Shown here one piece after another: positions 16,866 through 25,906 of a stretch of DNA of 64,000 nt. Each line of letters opens with the position of its first letter. Position 1 is the first letter of the stretch. Where the stretch lies: positions 109,183 through 173,182 of the forward strand of contig NZ_ATHI01000030.1 of assembly GCF_000422245.1 (NCBI RefSeq), written 5' to 3'. Below the pieces are notes generated by a model. It saw only the letters and a list, made by a program, of their open reading frames with translations. It was not told where the DNA came from and did no database searches. The DNA is from Alkalidesulfovibrio alkalitolerans DSM 16529. GTDB taxonomy: Bacteria; Desulfobacterota; Desulfovibrionia; Desulfovibrionales; Desulfovibrionaceae. Position numbers and translations under genes: made by a program.

Positions 16866-19399
16866 GCCGCCTCCGGGGCCGTGGGGGCGCTTGCCGCTTC
16901 CATTGCGGGCGGCTTGAAGAGTCTGAGCCTGAGCGCGTTGCTGACCACCGAGACCGAGGACAGGGCCATGGCCGTGCCCGCGATCATCGGGTTCAGGGTC
17001 GGGCCGCCGAAGACGTGGAGCACGCCCATGGCCACGGGGATGCCCAGCACGTTGTAGCCGAAGGCCCAGAACAGATTCTGGCGGATGTTGCGCATGACCG
17101 CTCGCGACAGGGCCAGGGCCGTGACCACGCCGTGCAGTTCGCCGCGCATGAGCACAATGTCGCCCGCCTCCACGGCCACGTCCAGGCCCGTGCCCATGGC
17201 GAGGCCCACGTCGGCCTGGGCCAGGGCCGGGGCGTCGTTCACGCCGTCGCCGATCATGGCCACGCTCAATCCCTCGGCCTGAAGGGTTTGCACTTCCTGG
17301 GCTTTTCGTTCGGGCAGCACCCTGGCCGTCACGCGCGAGATGCCCGCCTGCCGCGCCACGGCTTGGGCCGTGGCCGTGGCATCGCCCGTGAGCATGACCA
17401 CGGAGAGCCCCATGCGCGAAAGTTCGCGCACCACTGCCGGAGCCTCGTCCTTGAGCACGTCGCTGACGCCGATGATCCCGGCCGCTTGGCCGTCCACGGC
17501 CACGTGGACCGGAGTGCCGCCCGTCGCGGCGATCTCATCTGCGGCCGCCTCGTCGAAGCCCGCGTCCTGATCCCCGGAAATGCGCTCTCGGACGAACTCG
17601 TCGTTGCCCACGGCCACCTCGCGGCCGTTCACGCGCGCCGTGACGCCGCGTCCGGGCAAGGAGAGGAAGTCTTCTGCCTGCGCCAGGGCAAGCCCTTTGT
17701 CGCGCGCGGCTCGCACCACGGCCGCCGCCAGGGGGTGCTCGCTGCCGACCTCGGCCGAGGCCGCAAGGGCCAAAAGCTCGTCATCGGATATGCCGCGCGC
17801 GGGCGAAAGGCGGGAGACCTCTGGCCTGCCGCGCGTCAGGGTTCCGGTCTTGTCGAAGACCACGGCGCGCACGCCCTCGGCCGCCTGCAATGCCTCGCCG
17901 CTCTTGATGAGCACCCCGGCCTGCGCGCCCCGGCCCATGCCGACCATGAGCGAGGTGGGCACGGCCAGCCCCATGGCGCAGGGGCAGGCGATGACCAGGA
18001 CGGCGATGAAGATGCGCAGGGCGAAGGTGAACTCCGCGCCCGCGGCCAGCCAGGCCAGACCCGAGGCCAGCGCGAGGGCCATGACGATAGGCACGAAATA
18101 GTAGCTGACCCGGTCGGCAAGTCCGGCGATGGGGGCCTTGGAGCCCTGCGCGCGGCGCACCATTTCCACGATGCGCGCGAGGGTGGTGTCCGCGCCCACG
18201 CGCGCGGCCTCGATGGTCAGCGCGCCGCTTTGGTTCATGGTTCCGCCGGTCACGGCCGCTCCCGGCTCCTTGGCGACGGGCATGGACTCGCCCGTGAGCA
18301 TGGATTCGTCCACGCTGGAGCGGCCCGAGACGACCACGCCGTCCACGGGCAGGCGCGTGCCGGGCCTTACGAGCAGCCGGTCGCCGGGCTCCACGTCCTC
18401 GATGGAGACCTCGCGCTCACCCTCGTCCGTGACCAGCACGGCCGTGTCCGGGGTCATCTCCATGAGCTTTTCGATGGCGCTCGACGTTTTGAGCTTGGCC
18501 CTGGCCTCCAGGTATTTGCCGAGAGAAATCAAGGCCAGGAGCACGCCAGTGGTCTCGAAGTAGAGGTCGTGCGCCCGGGCCACGGCGTCGATGCCAAGCG
18601 CGATCTCCACGAGTTGCCACAGGCTGTAGACCAGGGCCGCGCCAGTGCCCACGGCCACGAGCGAGTCCATGTTCGGCGCGCGCCGCAAAAGCGCGGGAAA
18701 CCCCTGGAAATAGAAGCGCCGCCCGATCCAGACGATGGGCAGGGTGAGCAGGCACTGGGCCGAGGCGAAGGCCAGCGGCGCGGTCATGGGGTCGAGCGCG
18801 GCGGGCAGCGGCAGGCCGAACATGTGGCCCATGCTGATAATGAACAGCGGGACGACGAAGACGAAGGCCAGTCCCACCTCGCGGCGCATGGCGAGAAGCC
18901 GCGCCAGGGCCTCGCGCCGCTTGGCCTCCTGGGCGTCGCGGCCCGAGGTGCGGGTGTGGGCGGTGAAGCCCAGTCCCGCGATGGCCTCCTTGACGGCCCG
19001 GGGCGAAACCAGGGCCGGGTCGTGGACCACGCGGCCGGTATTGTTCGCGAGGTTGACCTGGACCTCGCGCACGCCCGGCGTCTTGGCGAGCACGCGCTCG
19101 ATGCGCGCCTGGCAGGCCGCGCAGTGCATGCCGCCGATGTCGAGCAGCAGTTCGTTCTCGTCAGGGGGCTGTTCGAGGCTGAAGCCGAGGTCGGCCACGG
19201 CCTTGGCGATGGCCTGGGGCGACAGCGCGTCCGGGTCGTATTCCACGGCCATGGTTTCGGCGGCCAGGTTCACCGCCACCTCGCGCACGCCCGGCGTCTT
19301 GGCGAGGACGCGTTCGATGCGCGCCTGGCAGGCCGCGCAGTGCATCCCCTTGACCGGGGCTTCCAGCCGAATGGTCTTCTTTTCCGCTTGGCCTTCCAT
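16862..19399 (-). CDS. copA: Copper-exporting P1B-type ATPase
   Basis: 845 residues, inner membrane. Two N-terminal heavy-metal domains each contain [15 protein letters not shown] (Cys21/Cys24 and Cys93/Cys96). After the membrane helices follow the phosphatase motif TGES, the metal-site motif CPC near residue 470 ([19 protein letters not shown]), the phosphorylation motif DKTGTLTRG near 514, and [10 protein letters not shown]. It exports Cu(I) or Ag(I). The frame runs to 19597 without a stop; ATG 19399 is chosen because it starts just before the first metal domain. ATG 19465 ([10 protein letters not shown]) is an alternative that would nearly touch the divergent yjgA start. None has a clear ribosome site. 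The two metal domains are near-identical. Confidence 0.93.
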   Translation of the reverse strand: MEGQAEKKTIRLEAPVKGMHCAACQARIERVLAKTPGVREVAVNLAAETMAVEYDPDALSPQAIAKAVADLGFSLEQPPDENELLLDIGGMHCAACQARIERVLAKTPGVREVQVNLANNTGRVVHDPALVSPRAVKEAIAGLGFTAHTRTSGRDAQEAKRREALARLLAMRREVGLAFVFVVPLFIISMGHMFGLPLPAALDPMTAPLAFASAQCLLTLPIVWIGRRFYFQGFPALLRRAPNMDSLVAVGTGAALVYSLWQLVEIALGIDAVARAHDLYFETTGVLLALISLGKYLEARAKLKTSSAIEKLMEMTPDTAVLVTDEGEREVSIEDVEPGDRLLVRPGTRLPVDGVVVSGRSSVDESMLTGESMPVAKEPGAAVTGGTMNQSGALTIEAARVGADTTLARIVEMVRRAQGSKAPIAGLADRVSYYFVPIVMALALASGLAWLAAGAEFTFALRIFIAVLVIACPCAMGLAVPTSLMVGMGRGAQAGVLIKSGEALQAAEGVRAVVFDKTGTLTRGRPEVSRLSPARGISDDELLALAASAEVGSEHPLAAAVVRAARDKGLALAQAEDFLSLPGRGVTARVNGREVAVGNDEFVRERISGDQDAGFDEAAADEIAATGGTPVHVAVDGQAAGIIGVSDVLKDEAPAVVRELSRMGLSVVMLTGDATATAQAVARQAGISRVTARVLPERKAQEVQTLQAEGLSVAMIGDGVNDAPALAQADVGLAMGTGLDVAVEAGDIVLMRGELHGVVTALALSRAVMRNIRQNLFWAFGYNVLGIPVAMGVLHVFGGPTLNPMIAGTAMALSSVSVVSNALRLRLFKPPAMEAASAPTAPEAA
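19062..19129 (-). repeat. Intragenic repeat, metal-binding domain 2 of copA
   Basis: 68 bases that match 19278-19345 with only two differences by my count. They encode [20 protein letters not shown] plus neighbouring residues in the second heavy-metal domain. Confidence 0.85.
19278..19345 (-). repeat. Intragenic repeat, metal-binding domain 1 of copA
   Basis: Partner of 19062-19129, same orientation, two mismatches in 68 bases. The flanking parts of the two domains are clearly less alike, so the identity is confined to the Cys-motif helix. Confidence 0.85.
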
Positions 19400-19475
19400 G
19401 GGGTATGGAGTATGCGCCGGGAACACGGCCGTGGCAAGGCCGAGTGACACGCTTTTTTCACTCATAGGGATCAAC

Positions 19476-20057
19476 ATGCGATACGATGACGACGATTTCG
19501 ACCCGACGATCAAGTCCCGCTCCCAGGTCAAGCGCGAGATGCACGCCCTGCAAAAGCTCGGCGAGCGGCTGGTGAGCCTGTCGCCCGCGCGGCTCAAAAA
19601 GCTCGGCCTGTCCGATGATCTTTACGAGGCCGTGCTGCTCGCGGCGCGCATCACGGACAACGAAGGCCGCCGCCGCCAGATCCAGTACCTGGGCCGCCTG
19701 ATGCGCGAGACGGACACGGCCGCCGTGGAAGCCCTGTTCACCGAGGTCGACGAGGCCAAGGCCCTGGACGCGGCGCGTTTCAAGCGCCTGGAGCGCTGGC
19801 GCGACGGTCTCATCGCGGGCGATGCGGCCATCCTCGACGAAATCCTGGCCGAGTTCCCGGACCTCGACGTGCAGCGCGCGCGTCAGCTCGCCAGAACTGC
19901 CGCGGGCGAGGCCAAAAAGGGCAAGCCGCCGCGCTCCTCGCGCGAGTTGTTCCGCATCCTGCGCAAACACCTGGAGCAATCGACCTGTCCGGCCGCTTTG
20001 GACGAGTCGGGCCAGTGCGACGACGCAGCCTCAGACGACACCGAAACCGCTTCCTGA
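19476..20057 (+). CDS. yjgA: YjgA/DarP family (DUF615) ribosome-associated protein
   Basis: 193 residues. Family signatures are [40 protein letters not shown] and the C-terminal [11 protein letters not shown]. The E. coli relative binds late 50S ribosomal precursors. The protein is highly charged and cytoplasmic. ATG 19476 with GGGATCAAC upstream gives the standard N-terminus. It diverges from copA; the two start codons are 77 bases apart, or 10 bases if copA begins at 19465. Confidence 0.9.
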   Translation: MRYDDDDFDPTIKSRSQVKREMHALQKLGERLVSLSPARLKKLGLSDDLYEAVLLAARITDNEGRRRQIQYLGRLMRETDTAAVEALFTEVDEAKALDAARFKRLERWRDGLIAGDAAILDEILAEFPDLDVQRARQLARTAAGEAKKGKPPRSSRELFRILRKHLEQSTCPAALDESGQCDDAASDDTETAS

Positions 20058-20120
20058 TCATCCGTCGGCACGTGCCCGGCAACCCCGTACCAGTTTGACG
20101 GATAGGGGTGCTGTGTGTAT

Positions 20121-20149
20121 TTGTTTCGTGGCACGATTTTCTTTATAAT
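20121..20149 (+). promoter_or_regulatory. Strong sigma-70 promoter of the ABC-importer/fmdE operon
   Basis: TTGTTT (20121-20126), a 17-base spacer and a perfect TATAAT (20144-20149), in an AT-rich pocket that is unusual for this GC-rich window. The ATG of the binding protein is at 20181, so the leader is about 25 bases. I see no clear Fur box or room for a cobalamin riboswitch. Confidence 0.75.
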
Positions 20150-20180
20150 ATACTTTTTCGGGATGAATTCGGAGGTTCGC

Positions 20181-21287
20181 ATGCGTTTTCACCGCCTCTT
20201 TCCGCTTCTCGTATTTGTCTCCGTTCTTCTGGTCGCGCCGTGCGCTTCGGCGCGTACCGTGGTGGACGCCATGGGCCGCACCGTGACCATCCCCGAAACC
20301 GTGGAGCGGGTCATCTGTTCGGGATCGGGCAGCCTGCGTCTGCTGACCTACCTCGGGGCGCAGGACTTGATCGTGGCCGTGGACAGCATCGAGAAGCGCG
20401 GCGCGCAGGTGGACGCGCGGCCTTACGCCATCGCCAATCCGCAGTTCAAGGACTATCCGCTTTTCGGGGAGTTCAGGGGATTTGACAATCCCGAACTGAT
20501 CGTCGGCCTCGACCCCCAGCCCCAGGTCATCCTCAAGACCTACGCGACCTCGGGTCATGACCCCATCCAGTTGCAGGAAAAGACCGGTATTCCGGTTGTG
20601 GTCGTCAACTACGGCAACCTGACCCATGGCCGCGCCGACCTGAACGCCGCGCTCAGGATCATGGCCGAGGTGGTCGGCAAGGCCGGGCGCGCCGAAGAGG
20701 TCATCGCCTATTTCGACGCGGCCGAGGCCGATCTGCGGCGGCGCGCGGCCCTTGTGTCCGAGGCGGCGCGGCCGAGTTGCTACGTCGGCGGTCTGGCCAT
20801 GCGCGGCGGCCACGGCTTTCGCTCCACCGAACCGGCGTACGCGCCGTTCGCGTTCCTTGGCGCGCGCAACGTGGCCGCCTCCCTGGCCACGGGAGCGGAA
20901 TTGTCGCACGCGGACGTCTCCAAGGAGCAGATCATCGTCTGGGATCCGGAAATCGTCTTCCTCGACGTGGCCACAACGCGCTTGAGCGGCCAGGCGAGCG
21001 GGCTTGAGGAGTTGCGCACCGACCCGGCCTATGCCGGGCTTTCAGCCGCCAACAAGGGGCGGGTCTACGGCGTCTTGCCCTACAATTCCTACACGCAGAA
21101 CTTCGACTCCATCCTGGCCAACGCCTACTTCATCGGCAAGACGCTCTACCCCGAAGCCTTCGCCGACGTAGAGCCCGTGGCCAAGGCCGACGAGATATAC
21201 ACGTTCCTCGTGGGCAAGCCGGTTTTCGACAGGCTGCAAAGCGACTTCGAGGGGATGGTTTTCGCGCCGATCAAAGTGCGGCCGTAG
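20181..21287 (+). CDS. ABC transporter substrate-binding protein (iron-siderophore/cobalamin type)
   Basis: 368 residues. A signal peptide (FPLLVFVSVLLVAPCASA) is followed by the class III binding fold: RTVVDAMGRTVTIPETVERV, LIVAVDSIEKRG, PELIVGLDPQPQVILK. These are typical of FepB/BtuF-type proteins that bind chelated iron or corrinoids in the periplasm; the ligand cannot be told from sequence. ATG 20181 with GGAGG at 20171-20175 is clear, although the frame opens earlier. It is the first gene of a four-gene operon with permease, ATPase and FmdE-family protein. Confidence 0.88.
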   Translation: MRFHRLFPLLVFVSVLLVAPCASARTVVDAMGRTVTIPETVERVICSGSGSLRLLTYLGAQDLIVAVDSIEKRGAQVDARPYAIANPQFKDYPLFGEFRGFDNPELIVGLDPQPQVILKTYATSGHDPIQLQEKTGIPVVVVNYGNLTHGRADLNAALRIMAEVVGKAGRAEEVIAYFDAAEADLRRRAALVSEAARPSCYVGGLAMRGGHGFRSTEPAYAPFAFLGARNVAASLATGAELSHADVSKEQIIVWDPEIVFLDVATTRLSGQASGLEELRTDPAYAGLSAANKGRVYGVLPYNSYTQNFDSILANAYFIGKTLYPEAFADVEPVAKADEIYTFLVGKPVFDRLQSDFEGMVFAPIKVRP

Positions 21288-21311
21288 ACGCGCAACGGTG
21301 GGACGAAACGC

Positions 21312-22385
21312 GTGAGCCATTTCGAGCACGGGGAGATTCCCCGCGAGTACAGCGCCTACATCGGCCGCAAGACGTTCTTCCTGACCGCGTGCCTGGTCAC
21401 GACCCTCGCGCTGCTCGTGGCCGGGGTGTCGCTTGGCGCGGTCAGCATCCCCATGGCCGAGGTCGTGCGCATCCTGCTGGGCGTCGGCGAGCCGTCGCGC
21501 TTCGAGGCCATCATCTGGCACATCCGCCTGCCCCACGCCCTGGCCGCCGTGGCCGCCGGGGCAGGGCTCGCGGCGGCGGGCACGGCCATGCAGTCCATCT
21601 TGCGCAACCCCTTGGGCTCCCCCTTCACCCTGGGCATTTCGCAGGCCGGGGCCTTCGGCGCGGCCTTCGCGGTCATGGTCCTTGGCTCTGGCGTCATGCA
21701 GAGCACGAGCGTGGGCGCGGTGACCATCAGCGACCCCATGCTGACCACGGCCTGCGCCTTCGTCTTCTGCCTGGCGGCCTCCCTGGTCATCATCGCCGTG
21801 GCCCGGATGCGCGGGGCCACGCCCGAGGTCATGGTCCTGTGCGGCGTGGCCCTGGGCGCGCTGTTCACGGCCGGCTCCATGTTCCTGCAGTATTTCGCGG
21901 ACGACGTGCAGCTCGCGGCCATGGTCTTTTGGACCTTCGGCGACGTTGGTCGCGCGGGCTGGCGCGAAGTCGGCATCCTGTTCGCCGTGGTCGTGCCCTC
22001 CATCATCTACTTCTCGCTCAACCGCTGGCGCTACAACGCCATCGACGCGGGCGACGAGACGGCCCGGGGGCTTGGCGTGCGTGTTTCCCGCGTGCGCCTC
22101 GCGGGCATGCTGGTGGCTTCGCTGCTCACGGCCACCATCGTCTCCTTCCTTGGAGTGATCGGCTTCGTGGGGCTCGTGTGTCCCCACATCGTGCGCCGCA
22201 TCATCGGCGACGACCACCGCTTTCTCCTGCCCGCAAGCTGCCTTGTGGGCGCGGCGCTGCTTTTGGCTTCGGACATGGCCGCGCGCCTCGTCCTGGCCCC
22301 GCACGTGCTGCCCGTCTCCATCCTCACAGCCATGCTCGGCGCGCCAGCGTTCCTCTCCATGCTCATCACGGGGGTGCGGCGATGA
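21312..22385 (+). CDS. FecCD/BtuC-family ABC transporter permease
   Basis: 357 residues with about ten hydrophobic segments. Hallmarks are IRLPHALAAVAAGAGLAAAG, AMQSILRNPLGSPFTLGIS and FLGVIGFVGLVCPHIVRRII. It forms the inner-membrane channel for the upstream binding protein. GTG 21312 is the start; the first membrane helix begins at about residue 20. The 3' end overlaps the ATPase gene by four bases (ATGA). Confidence 0.9.
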   Translation: MSHFEHGEIPREYSAYIGRKTFFLTACLVTTLALLVAGVSLGAVSIPMAEVVRILLGVGEPSRFEAIIWHIRLPHALAAVAAGAGLAAAGTAMQSILRNPLGSPFTLGISQAGAFGAAFAVMVLGSGVMQSTSVGAVTISDPMLTTACAFVFCLAASLVIIAVARMRGATPEVMVLCGVALGALFTAGSMFLQYFADDVQLAAMVFWTFGDVGRAGWREVGILFAVVVPSIIYFSLNRWRYNAIDAGDETARGLGVRVSRVRLAGMLVASLLTATIVSFLGVIGFVGLVCPHIVRRIIGDDHRFLLPASCLVGAALLLASDMAARLVLAPHVLPVSILTAMLGAPAFLSMLITGVRR

Positions 22386-23170
22386 GCCTTAGGGTGGACG
22401 GGCTGTCCTTCGCCTACAACGGGCAAAGCGTGATCGAGGCCATCGGTTTCGCCGTCAAGCCGGGCGAGCTTTTGGCCGTGCTCGGGCCAAACGGCGTGGG
22501 CAAGACCACGCTGTTGCGCTGCATCTGCGCCATGCTCAAGCCCAAGGGCGGGGCCGTGTTCGTGGAAGGCGGCGACGTGATGCGCATGCGCCGGGAGGAG
22601 ATCGCCAAGCATCTTGGCTACGTGGCGCAGCGCGGCGAAACGGGCCGCATGACCGCCTACGACGCCGTGCTGCTCGGCCGCATGCCGCACATGGGCCTTC
22701 GGCCCTCGCGGCGCGATCTGTGCCTGGTGGACGCGGCCCTGCGCCAAGTGGGCCTCTCCCACCTTGCGCTGCGCCCCATCGACAGCATGAGCGGCGGGGA
22801 GTTCCAGCGCGTGTGCATCGCCCGCGCCTTGGTGCAGGAGCCGCGCGTGCTCCTGCTCGACGAACCGACAAGCTCCCTTGATCTGCGCAATCAGATCGGT
22901 ATTCTCGACACCTTGCGCGGCATCATCAGGGGCCACGGCGTGGCCGCCGTGATGACCATGCACGATCTGAACACGGCGCTACGCTATGCGGACGCCTTCC
23001 TCTTCGTCCGCGAGGGGCGCGTCCACGCCCTGTGCGGCCGCGACGACGTCTGCGCGCGGGTCGTCGAGGACGTTTACGGCGTACCCGTCGATATCATCCA
23101 TCACCAGGGGCTGCCAGTCGTCCTGCCCCGGAATCGAACCCCCACGGAGGAACCATGGCCTGCACCCTGA
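22382..23170 (+). CDS. ABC transporter ATP-binding protein (FepC/BtuD type)
   Basis: 262 residues. Walker A is GPNGVGKTT, the signature is SMSGGEFQRVCIARAL, Walker B is VLLLDEPTSSLDL and the switch His is in MTMHDLNTAL, all typical of iron/cobalamin importer ATPases. ATG 22382 overlaps the permease stop. The last 16 bases overlap the fmdE start, so all the genes are translationally coupled. Confidence 0.92.
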   Translation: MSLRVDGLSFAYNGQSVIEAIGFAVKPGELLAVLGPNGVGKTTLLRCICAMLKPKGGAVFVEGGDVMRMRREEIAKHLGYVAQRGETGRMTAYDAVLLGRMPHMGLRPSRRDLCLVDAALRQVGLSHLALRPIDSMSGGEFQRVCIARALVQEPRVLLLDEPTSSLDLRNQIGILDTLRGIIRGHGVAAVMTMHDLNTALRYADAFLFVREGRVHALCGRDDVCARVVEDVYGVPVDIIHHQGLPVVLPRNRTPTEEPWPAP

Positions 23171-23763
23171 ATCCTGAAACCATCGCCAAGGTCGTGGCCT
23201 TTCACGGCCATTCCTGCCCCGGCCTGACCATCGGGCTTCGCGCCGCCGAGATGGCCCTGCGCGAGCTCGGCGAGCCGAGCGGCGACTGGGTCTGCATCAC
23301 GGAGACCGACATGTGCGGCGTGGACGCCATCCAGGCCCTGACCGGCTGCACCTTCGGCAAGGGCAATCTGGTGCACAGGGATTACGGCAAGATGGCCTTC
23401 ACTTTCTTCGACCGCGCGGCGGGCAAGGGTTTTCGGCTTTTGCTCCGGCCAGAGGCGCGCGGCGGCACGGACAAGGAGATGGGGCGACTCATGGGCCGCA
23501 TCCAGGACGGCCTGGCCACGCCCGAGGAGAAGGCGCGCGCGGCCGAGCTGCGCGAGGGGTTGCAGCGTCGCCTGATGTCCCTCGATCTGGGCGAGATGTT
23601 CAGCCTGAGCGTGGTGGACGCGCCCCCGGTCAGGCCCGCGCGCATCCTGCAAAGCCTGGTCTGCGAGGAGTGCGGCGAGCGGGCCATGGAGTCGCGCACG
23701 CGCCGCTTCGCGGGCAAGACGCTTTGCCTGCCGTGTTTCACCGAGGTCGAGCAAAAGGTCTGA
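23155..23763 (+). CDS. FmdE-family protein with C-terminal zinc-ribbon-like motif
   Basis: 202 residues. The N-terminal FmdE domain has AFHGHSCPGLTIGLRAAEMA and ETDMCGVDAIQALTGCTFGKGN, with the conserved His and Cys residues of the family. The C-terminus has a C4 pattern (CEECGERAMES then CLPCF) suited to one zinc. FmdE is named after a gene linked to molybdenum formylmethanofuran dehydrogenase in methanogens; in sulfate reducers the role is unknown. ATG 23155 has GGAGG directly upstream and lies inside the end of the ABC ATPase gene. The operon link suggests a metal- or cofactor-related function for the importer. Confidence 0.88.
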   Translation: MACTLNPETIAKVVAFHGHSCPGLTIGLRAAEMALRELGEPSGDWVCITETDMCGVDAIQALTGCTFGKGNLVHRDYGKMAFTFFDRAAGKGFRLLLRPEARGGTDKEMGRLMGRIQDGLATPEEKARAAELREGLQRRLMSLDLGEMFSLSVVDAPPVRPARILQSLVCEECGERAMESRTRRFAGKTLCLPCFTEVEQKV

Positions 23764-23834
23764 AGGCGAAAGGGCAAAGGACGGCGAGCCCTCGCGGCCT
23801 GGAGATGGCGGCGCGGGAATCCTGGCCGGGCCGA

Positions 23835-24656
23835 TCAGACGGCGACGTTGAGGAGCGAGCCCCTGGGCAGGTCCAAGGCGGAGTTCGAGGCGGCCACGGC
23901 CTGGCCGAAGAGGCCGTTAAGACCAGCCGTGGAGGCTTTCTGGAGGTCGTTTGACGCGCCAGGATCGTGCGTGAGTTGCTCCTCCAGGCGATCGAGCATC
24001 TCGGTCAGCCCTTCGCGCAGCCCCTTGGCCAGCCCCTTGTCCTTGATGGAGTCGAGCAGCAGCGATTCTGCCGAGGCCGCAGCCTCCGGCCCGAAGCGCT
24101 CGGCAATGCCCGCCACGGCCATGGAAATGGTGCGGCCCGCGTCCGAGGGCAGGACGGTGTTCGTGTAGAGCTTTTCGTTCAGGCCGTTGTCGAAATAATC
24201 GTTCACCTGGACGTTCAGGTCCGCGTTCAGCTTGTGCGCCAGGGCATCCCCGGCCGCGATGCCGTGGTTTTTGTCCATGAAGCGGACGGCCGCGAGCATG
24301 CCCTTGCCGAGCGCCGTCTCGTCGACGGTCCCGCCTCCGGCGTATCCGGCCATGATGCCCATGAAGGCCCGGCCGGTCTGCTCCCCGTAGCTCTCGGCCA
24401 GCCAGCGCGAGGCATCGACCAGGGCCCGGGAAAGCTCCTGGCCGTTCAGCCCGCCGTTTTCGCCGATGACGGCCGTTTCGGCCAGACGCGAGACGATCAT
24501 CTCCGCATCTTCAAGGGTCCGCGTCTGGGCGGCCTGGCGGTCGAGACGCGCGGCCGCGACCTGGGGCATGATGCCCCCGCCTTGCGTGCCCGAGGCGGAC
24601 GTGGCGCCGAAGATGGACCCCTGGCCGTAGCTCAGGGCGAGCGGAGAGACGTTCAT
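23835..24656 (-). CDS. Protein of unknown function
   Basis: 273 residues; I do not recognise it. It is soluble in composition, Ala/Gly/Leu-rich and mostly helical, with no signal peptide or Cys. It begins MNVSPLALSYGQGSIFGA, contains LNADLNVQVNDYFDNGLNEK and ends in LDLPRGSLLNVAV. A stretch around residues 200-240 (LREGLTEMLDRLEEQLTHD) could be a short coiled coil. The open frame runs upstream to 24848, but the extra sequence is Arg/Pro-rich antisense-type sequence, so ATG 24656 (AGGGCG upstream) is used. It converges with the fmdE operon. Confidence 0.75.
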   Translation of the reverse strand: MNVSPLALSYGQGSIFGATSASGTQGGGIMPQVAAARLDRQAAQTRTLEDAEMIVSRLAETAVIGENGGLNGQELSRALVDASRWLAESYGEQTGRAFMGIMAGYAGGGTVDETALGKGMLAAVRFMDKNHGIAAGDALAHKLNADLNVQVNDYFDNGLNEKLYTNTVLPSDAGRTISMAVAGIAERFGPEAAASAESLLLDSIKDKGLAKGLREGLTEMLDRLEEQLTHDPGASNDLQKASTAGLNGLFGQAVAASNSALDLPRGSLLNVAV

Positions 24657-24878
24657 ATTCGCCCTATCGGATGCGCTCGGAAAAACTTGAGGTCCGGCGC
24701 GGGGAAAAAACCTGGTTGAACGGGGCGGGCGTGTTCTCCGGTCAGGAAGAGGCGGTCTCAAGGAGCTTCGCGGTCGTAGGAAAACACGAATTGAACGCGC
24801 CGGATACCGACTGGAGAGGAAGTTGCGGCCGTCTCCGGGGCCGCTCATCGCTTTGGAGCGGAGTTCGGCAACGGCCCG

Positions 24879-25556
24879 CTATGCCCGCTGGCTGCCGGAG
24901 ACGCGGCCGAGCGCTTCCTTGGCGCGGCGCACGAAGGCCCTGACCTTGGCCTCGTCCTTGTCGCCACGCTCGTTTTCGAGGCCGGTGTGGGCGTCCACGC
25001 CAAAGGGCCGGACCGCGCGCACGGCCGCCGCCACGTTGTCTGGGGTGAGCCCGCCCGCGAGCAGCAGCGGCACGGGCAGGGCGTGCGCCAGCGCCGCGCT
25101 CACGGACCAGTCGTGCGTCTTGCCCGTGGCCCCGCGCGCGCCGCTTTCGGGATCGAAGGTGTCGGTGATGCAGGCGTCCACGAACGGGGCCAGGGCGAGA
25201 CCGCGCGCGACGAGCGCGTCATGATCCTCACCATGCACCACCAAGGCGGCGATGAGTCCCAGCTCTGGGGCCGCGTTTCGAAGCTCCGCCACCACGCCCG
25301 GCGCGACGTCGGCGTGCAGTTGCACCCAGCGCGCGCCGAGAAGACGCGCCAGATCGGCCACGGCTGCGGGGTCGGTCTCGTAGGTGATGAGGCAGGCGCG
25401 CGTGGGCGGCACGCAGGCGTGGATGAGGCGCGCGGTCTCGTCCTCGCTCAAGTCCGGCGTGTGCACGGGCAGGCGCAGGGGAAAGCCGAGCAGATCGACC
25501 CCGGCCGCGAGCAGCATGCGCGCCTCTGCGCGGGAGCGCACGCCCGCGACCTGCAC
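24879..25556 (-). CDS. Phosphoribosylanthranilate isomerase-like (TrpF-fold) protein lacking the usual Cys
   Basis: 225 residues. The C-terminal half matches TrpF well ([46 protein letters not shown]), including the phosphate-binding loops of the barrel. However, the N-terminal strand reads [12 protein letters not shown] where TrpF has K-x-C-G; the Cys acting as general base is Ala here. The usual SPR segment is also altered. It may therefore be a relative with another sugar-phosphate substrate or no TrpF activity. The start is uncertain: the first plausible in-frame codon is GTG 25556, with no clear ribosome site, 31 bases after the kaiB stop. No other trp gene is nearby. Confidence 0.75.
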   Translation of the reverse strand: MQVAGVRSRAEARMLLAAGVDLLGFPLRLPVHTPDLSEDETARLIHACVPPTRACLITYETDPAAVADLARLLGARWVQLHADVAPGVVAELRNAAPELGLIAALVVHGEDHDALVARGLALAPFVDACITDTFDPESGARGATGKTHDWSVSAALAHALPVPLLLAGGLTPDNVAAAVRAVRPFGVDAHTGLENERGDKDEAKVRAFVRRAKEALGRVSGSQRA

Positions 25557-25587
25557 CGTGCGCGGGGCGAGAAGGGGTCGGAGGGCG

Positions 25588-25866
25588 TCAGACGGCAGGG
25601 TAGTAATCCAGGCCCAAAAGGACCTGCTCCTTGTTCGAGAGATCGCCGATGACGCGGCGAAGCGGCAGGGGCAATTCCTTGATAAGCATGGGCGTGGCCA
25701 GGATCTTTTCATCCTGGGCGAGTTGCGGGCGTTCCAGGATGTCGATGATGAACAATTCGTACTGACCGCCAAGTTCCTCTTCGCAAATGCGGCGCAGGTT
25801 GGCTGCGGCCCGCACCGAGGCCGAGGTGTGCCCGGTGACGTACAGCTTGAGGACGTATTTGCTCAT
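25588..25866 (-). CDS. kaiB: KaiB-family protein
   Basis: 92 residues, the normal KaiB length. [58 protein letters not shown] and the final [10 protein letters not shown] match KaiB closely. In cyanobacteria KaiB is the fold-switching clock component that binds KaiC; here there is no kaiA or kaiC in the window, so a clock role is not implied. Non-cyanobacterial KaiB proteins often act in stress or signalling settings. ATG 25866 has GGGGGGAAG upstream. The frame is open further upstream to 25989, but without KaiB similarity. Confidence 0.92.
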   Translation of the reverse strand: MSKYVLKLYVTGHTSASVRAAANLRRICEEELGGQYELFIIDILERPQLAQDEKILATPMLIKELPLPLRRVIGDLSNKEQVLLGLDYYPAV

Positions 25867-25906
25867 TGCTTCCCCCCGTTTACCGTCCATGCCTTGTTCA
25901 CTCTTT

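Noticed and set aside
17015..19447. Plus-strand open frame of about 810 codons opposite copA
   Set aside because: Antisense shadow of a conserved ATPase; composition is Gly/His/Arg-biased.
20101..20180. Fur box or cobalamin riboswitch before the ABC importer
   Set aside because: No convincing Fur palindrome was found, and the leader of about 25 bases is far too short for a cobalamin riboswitch.
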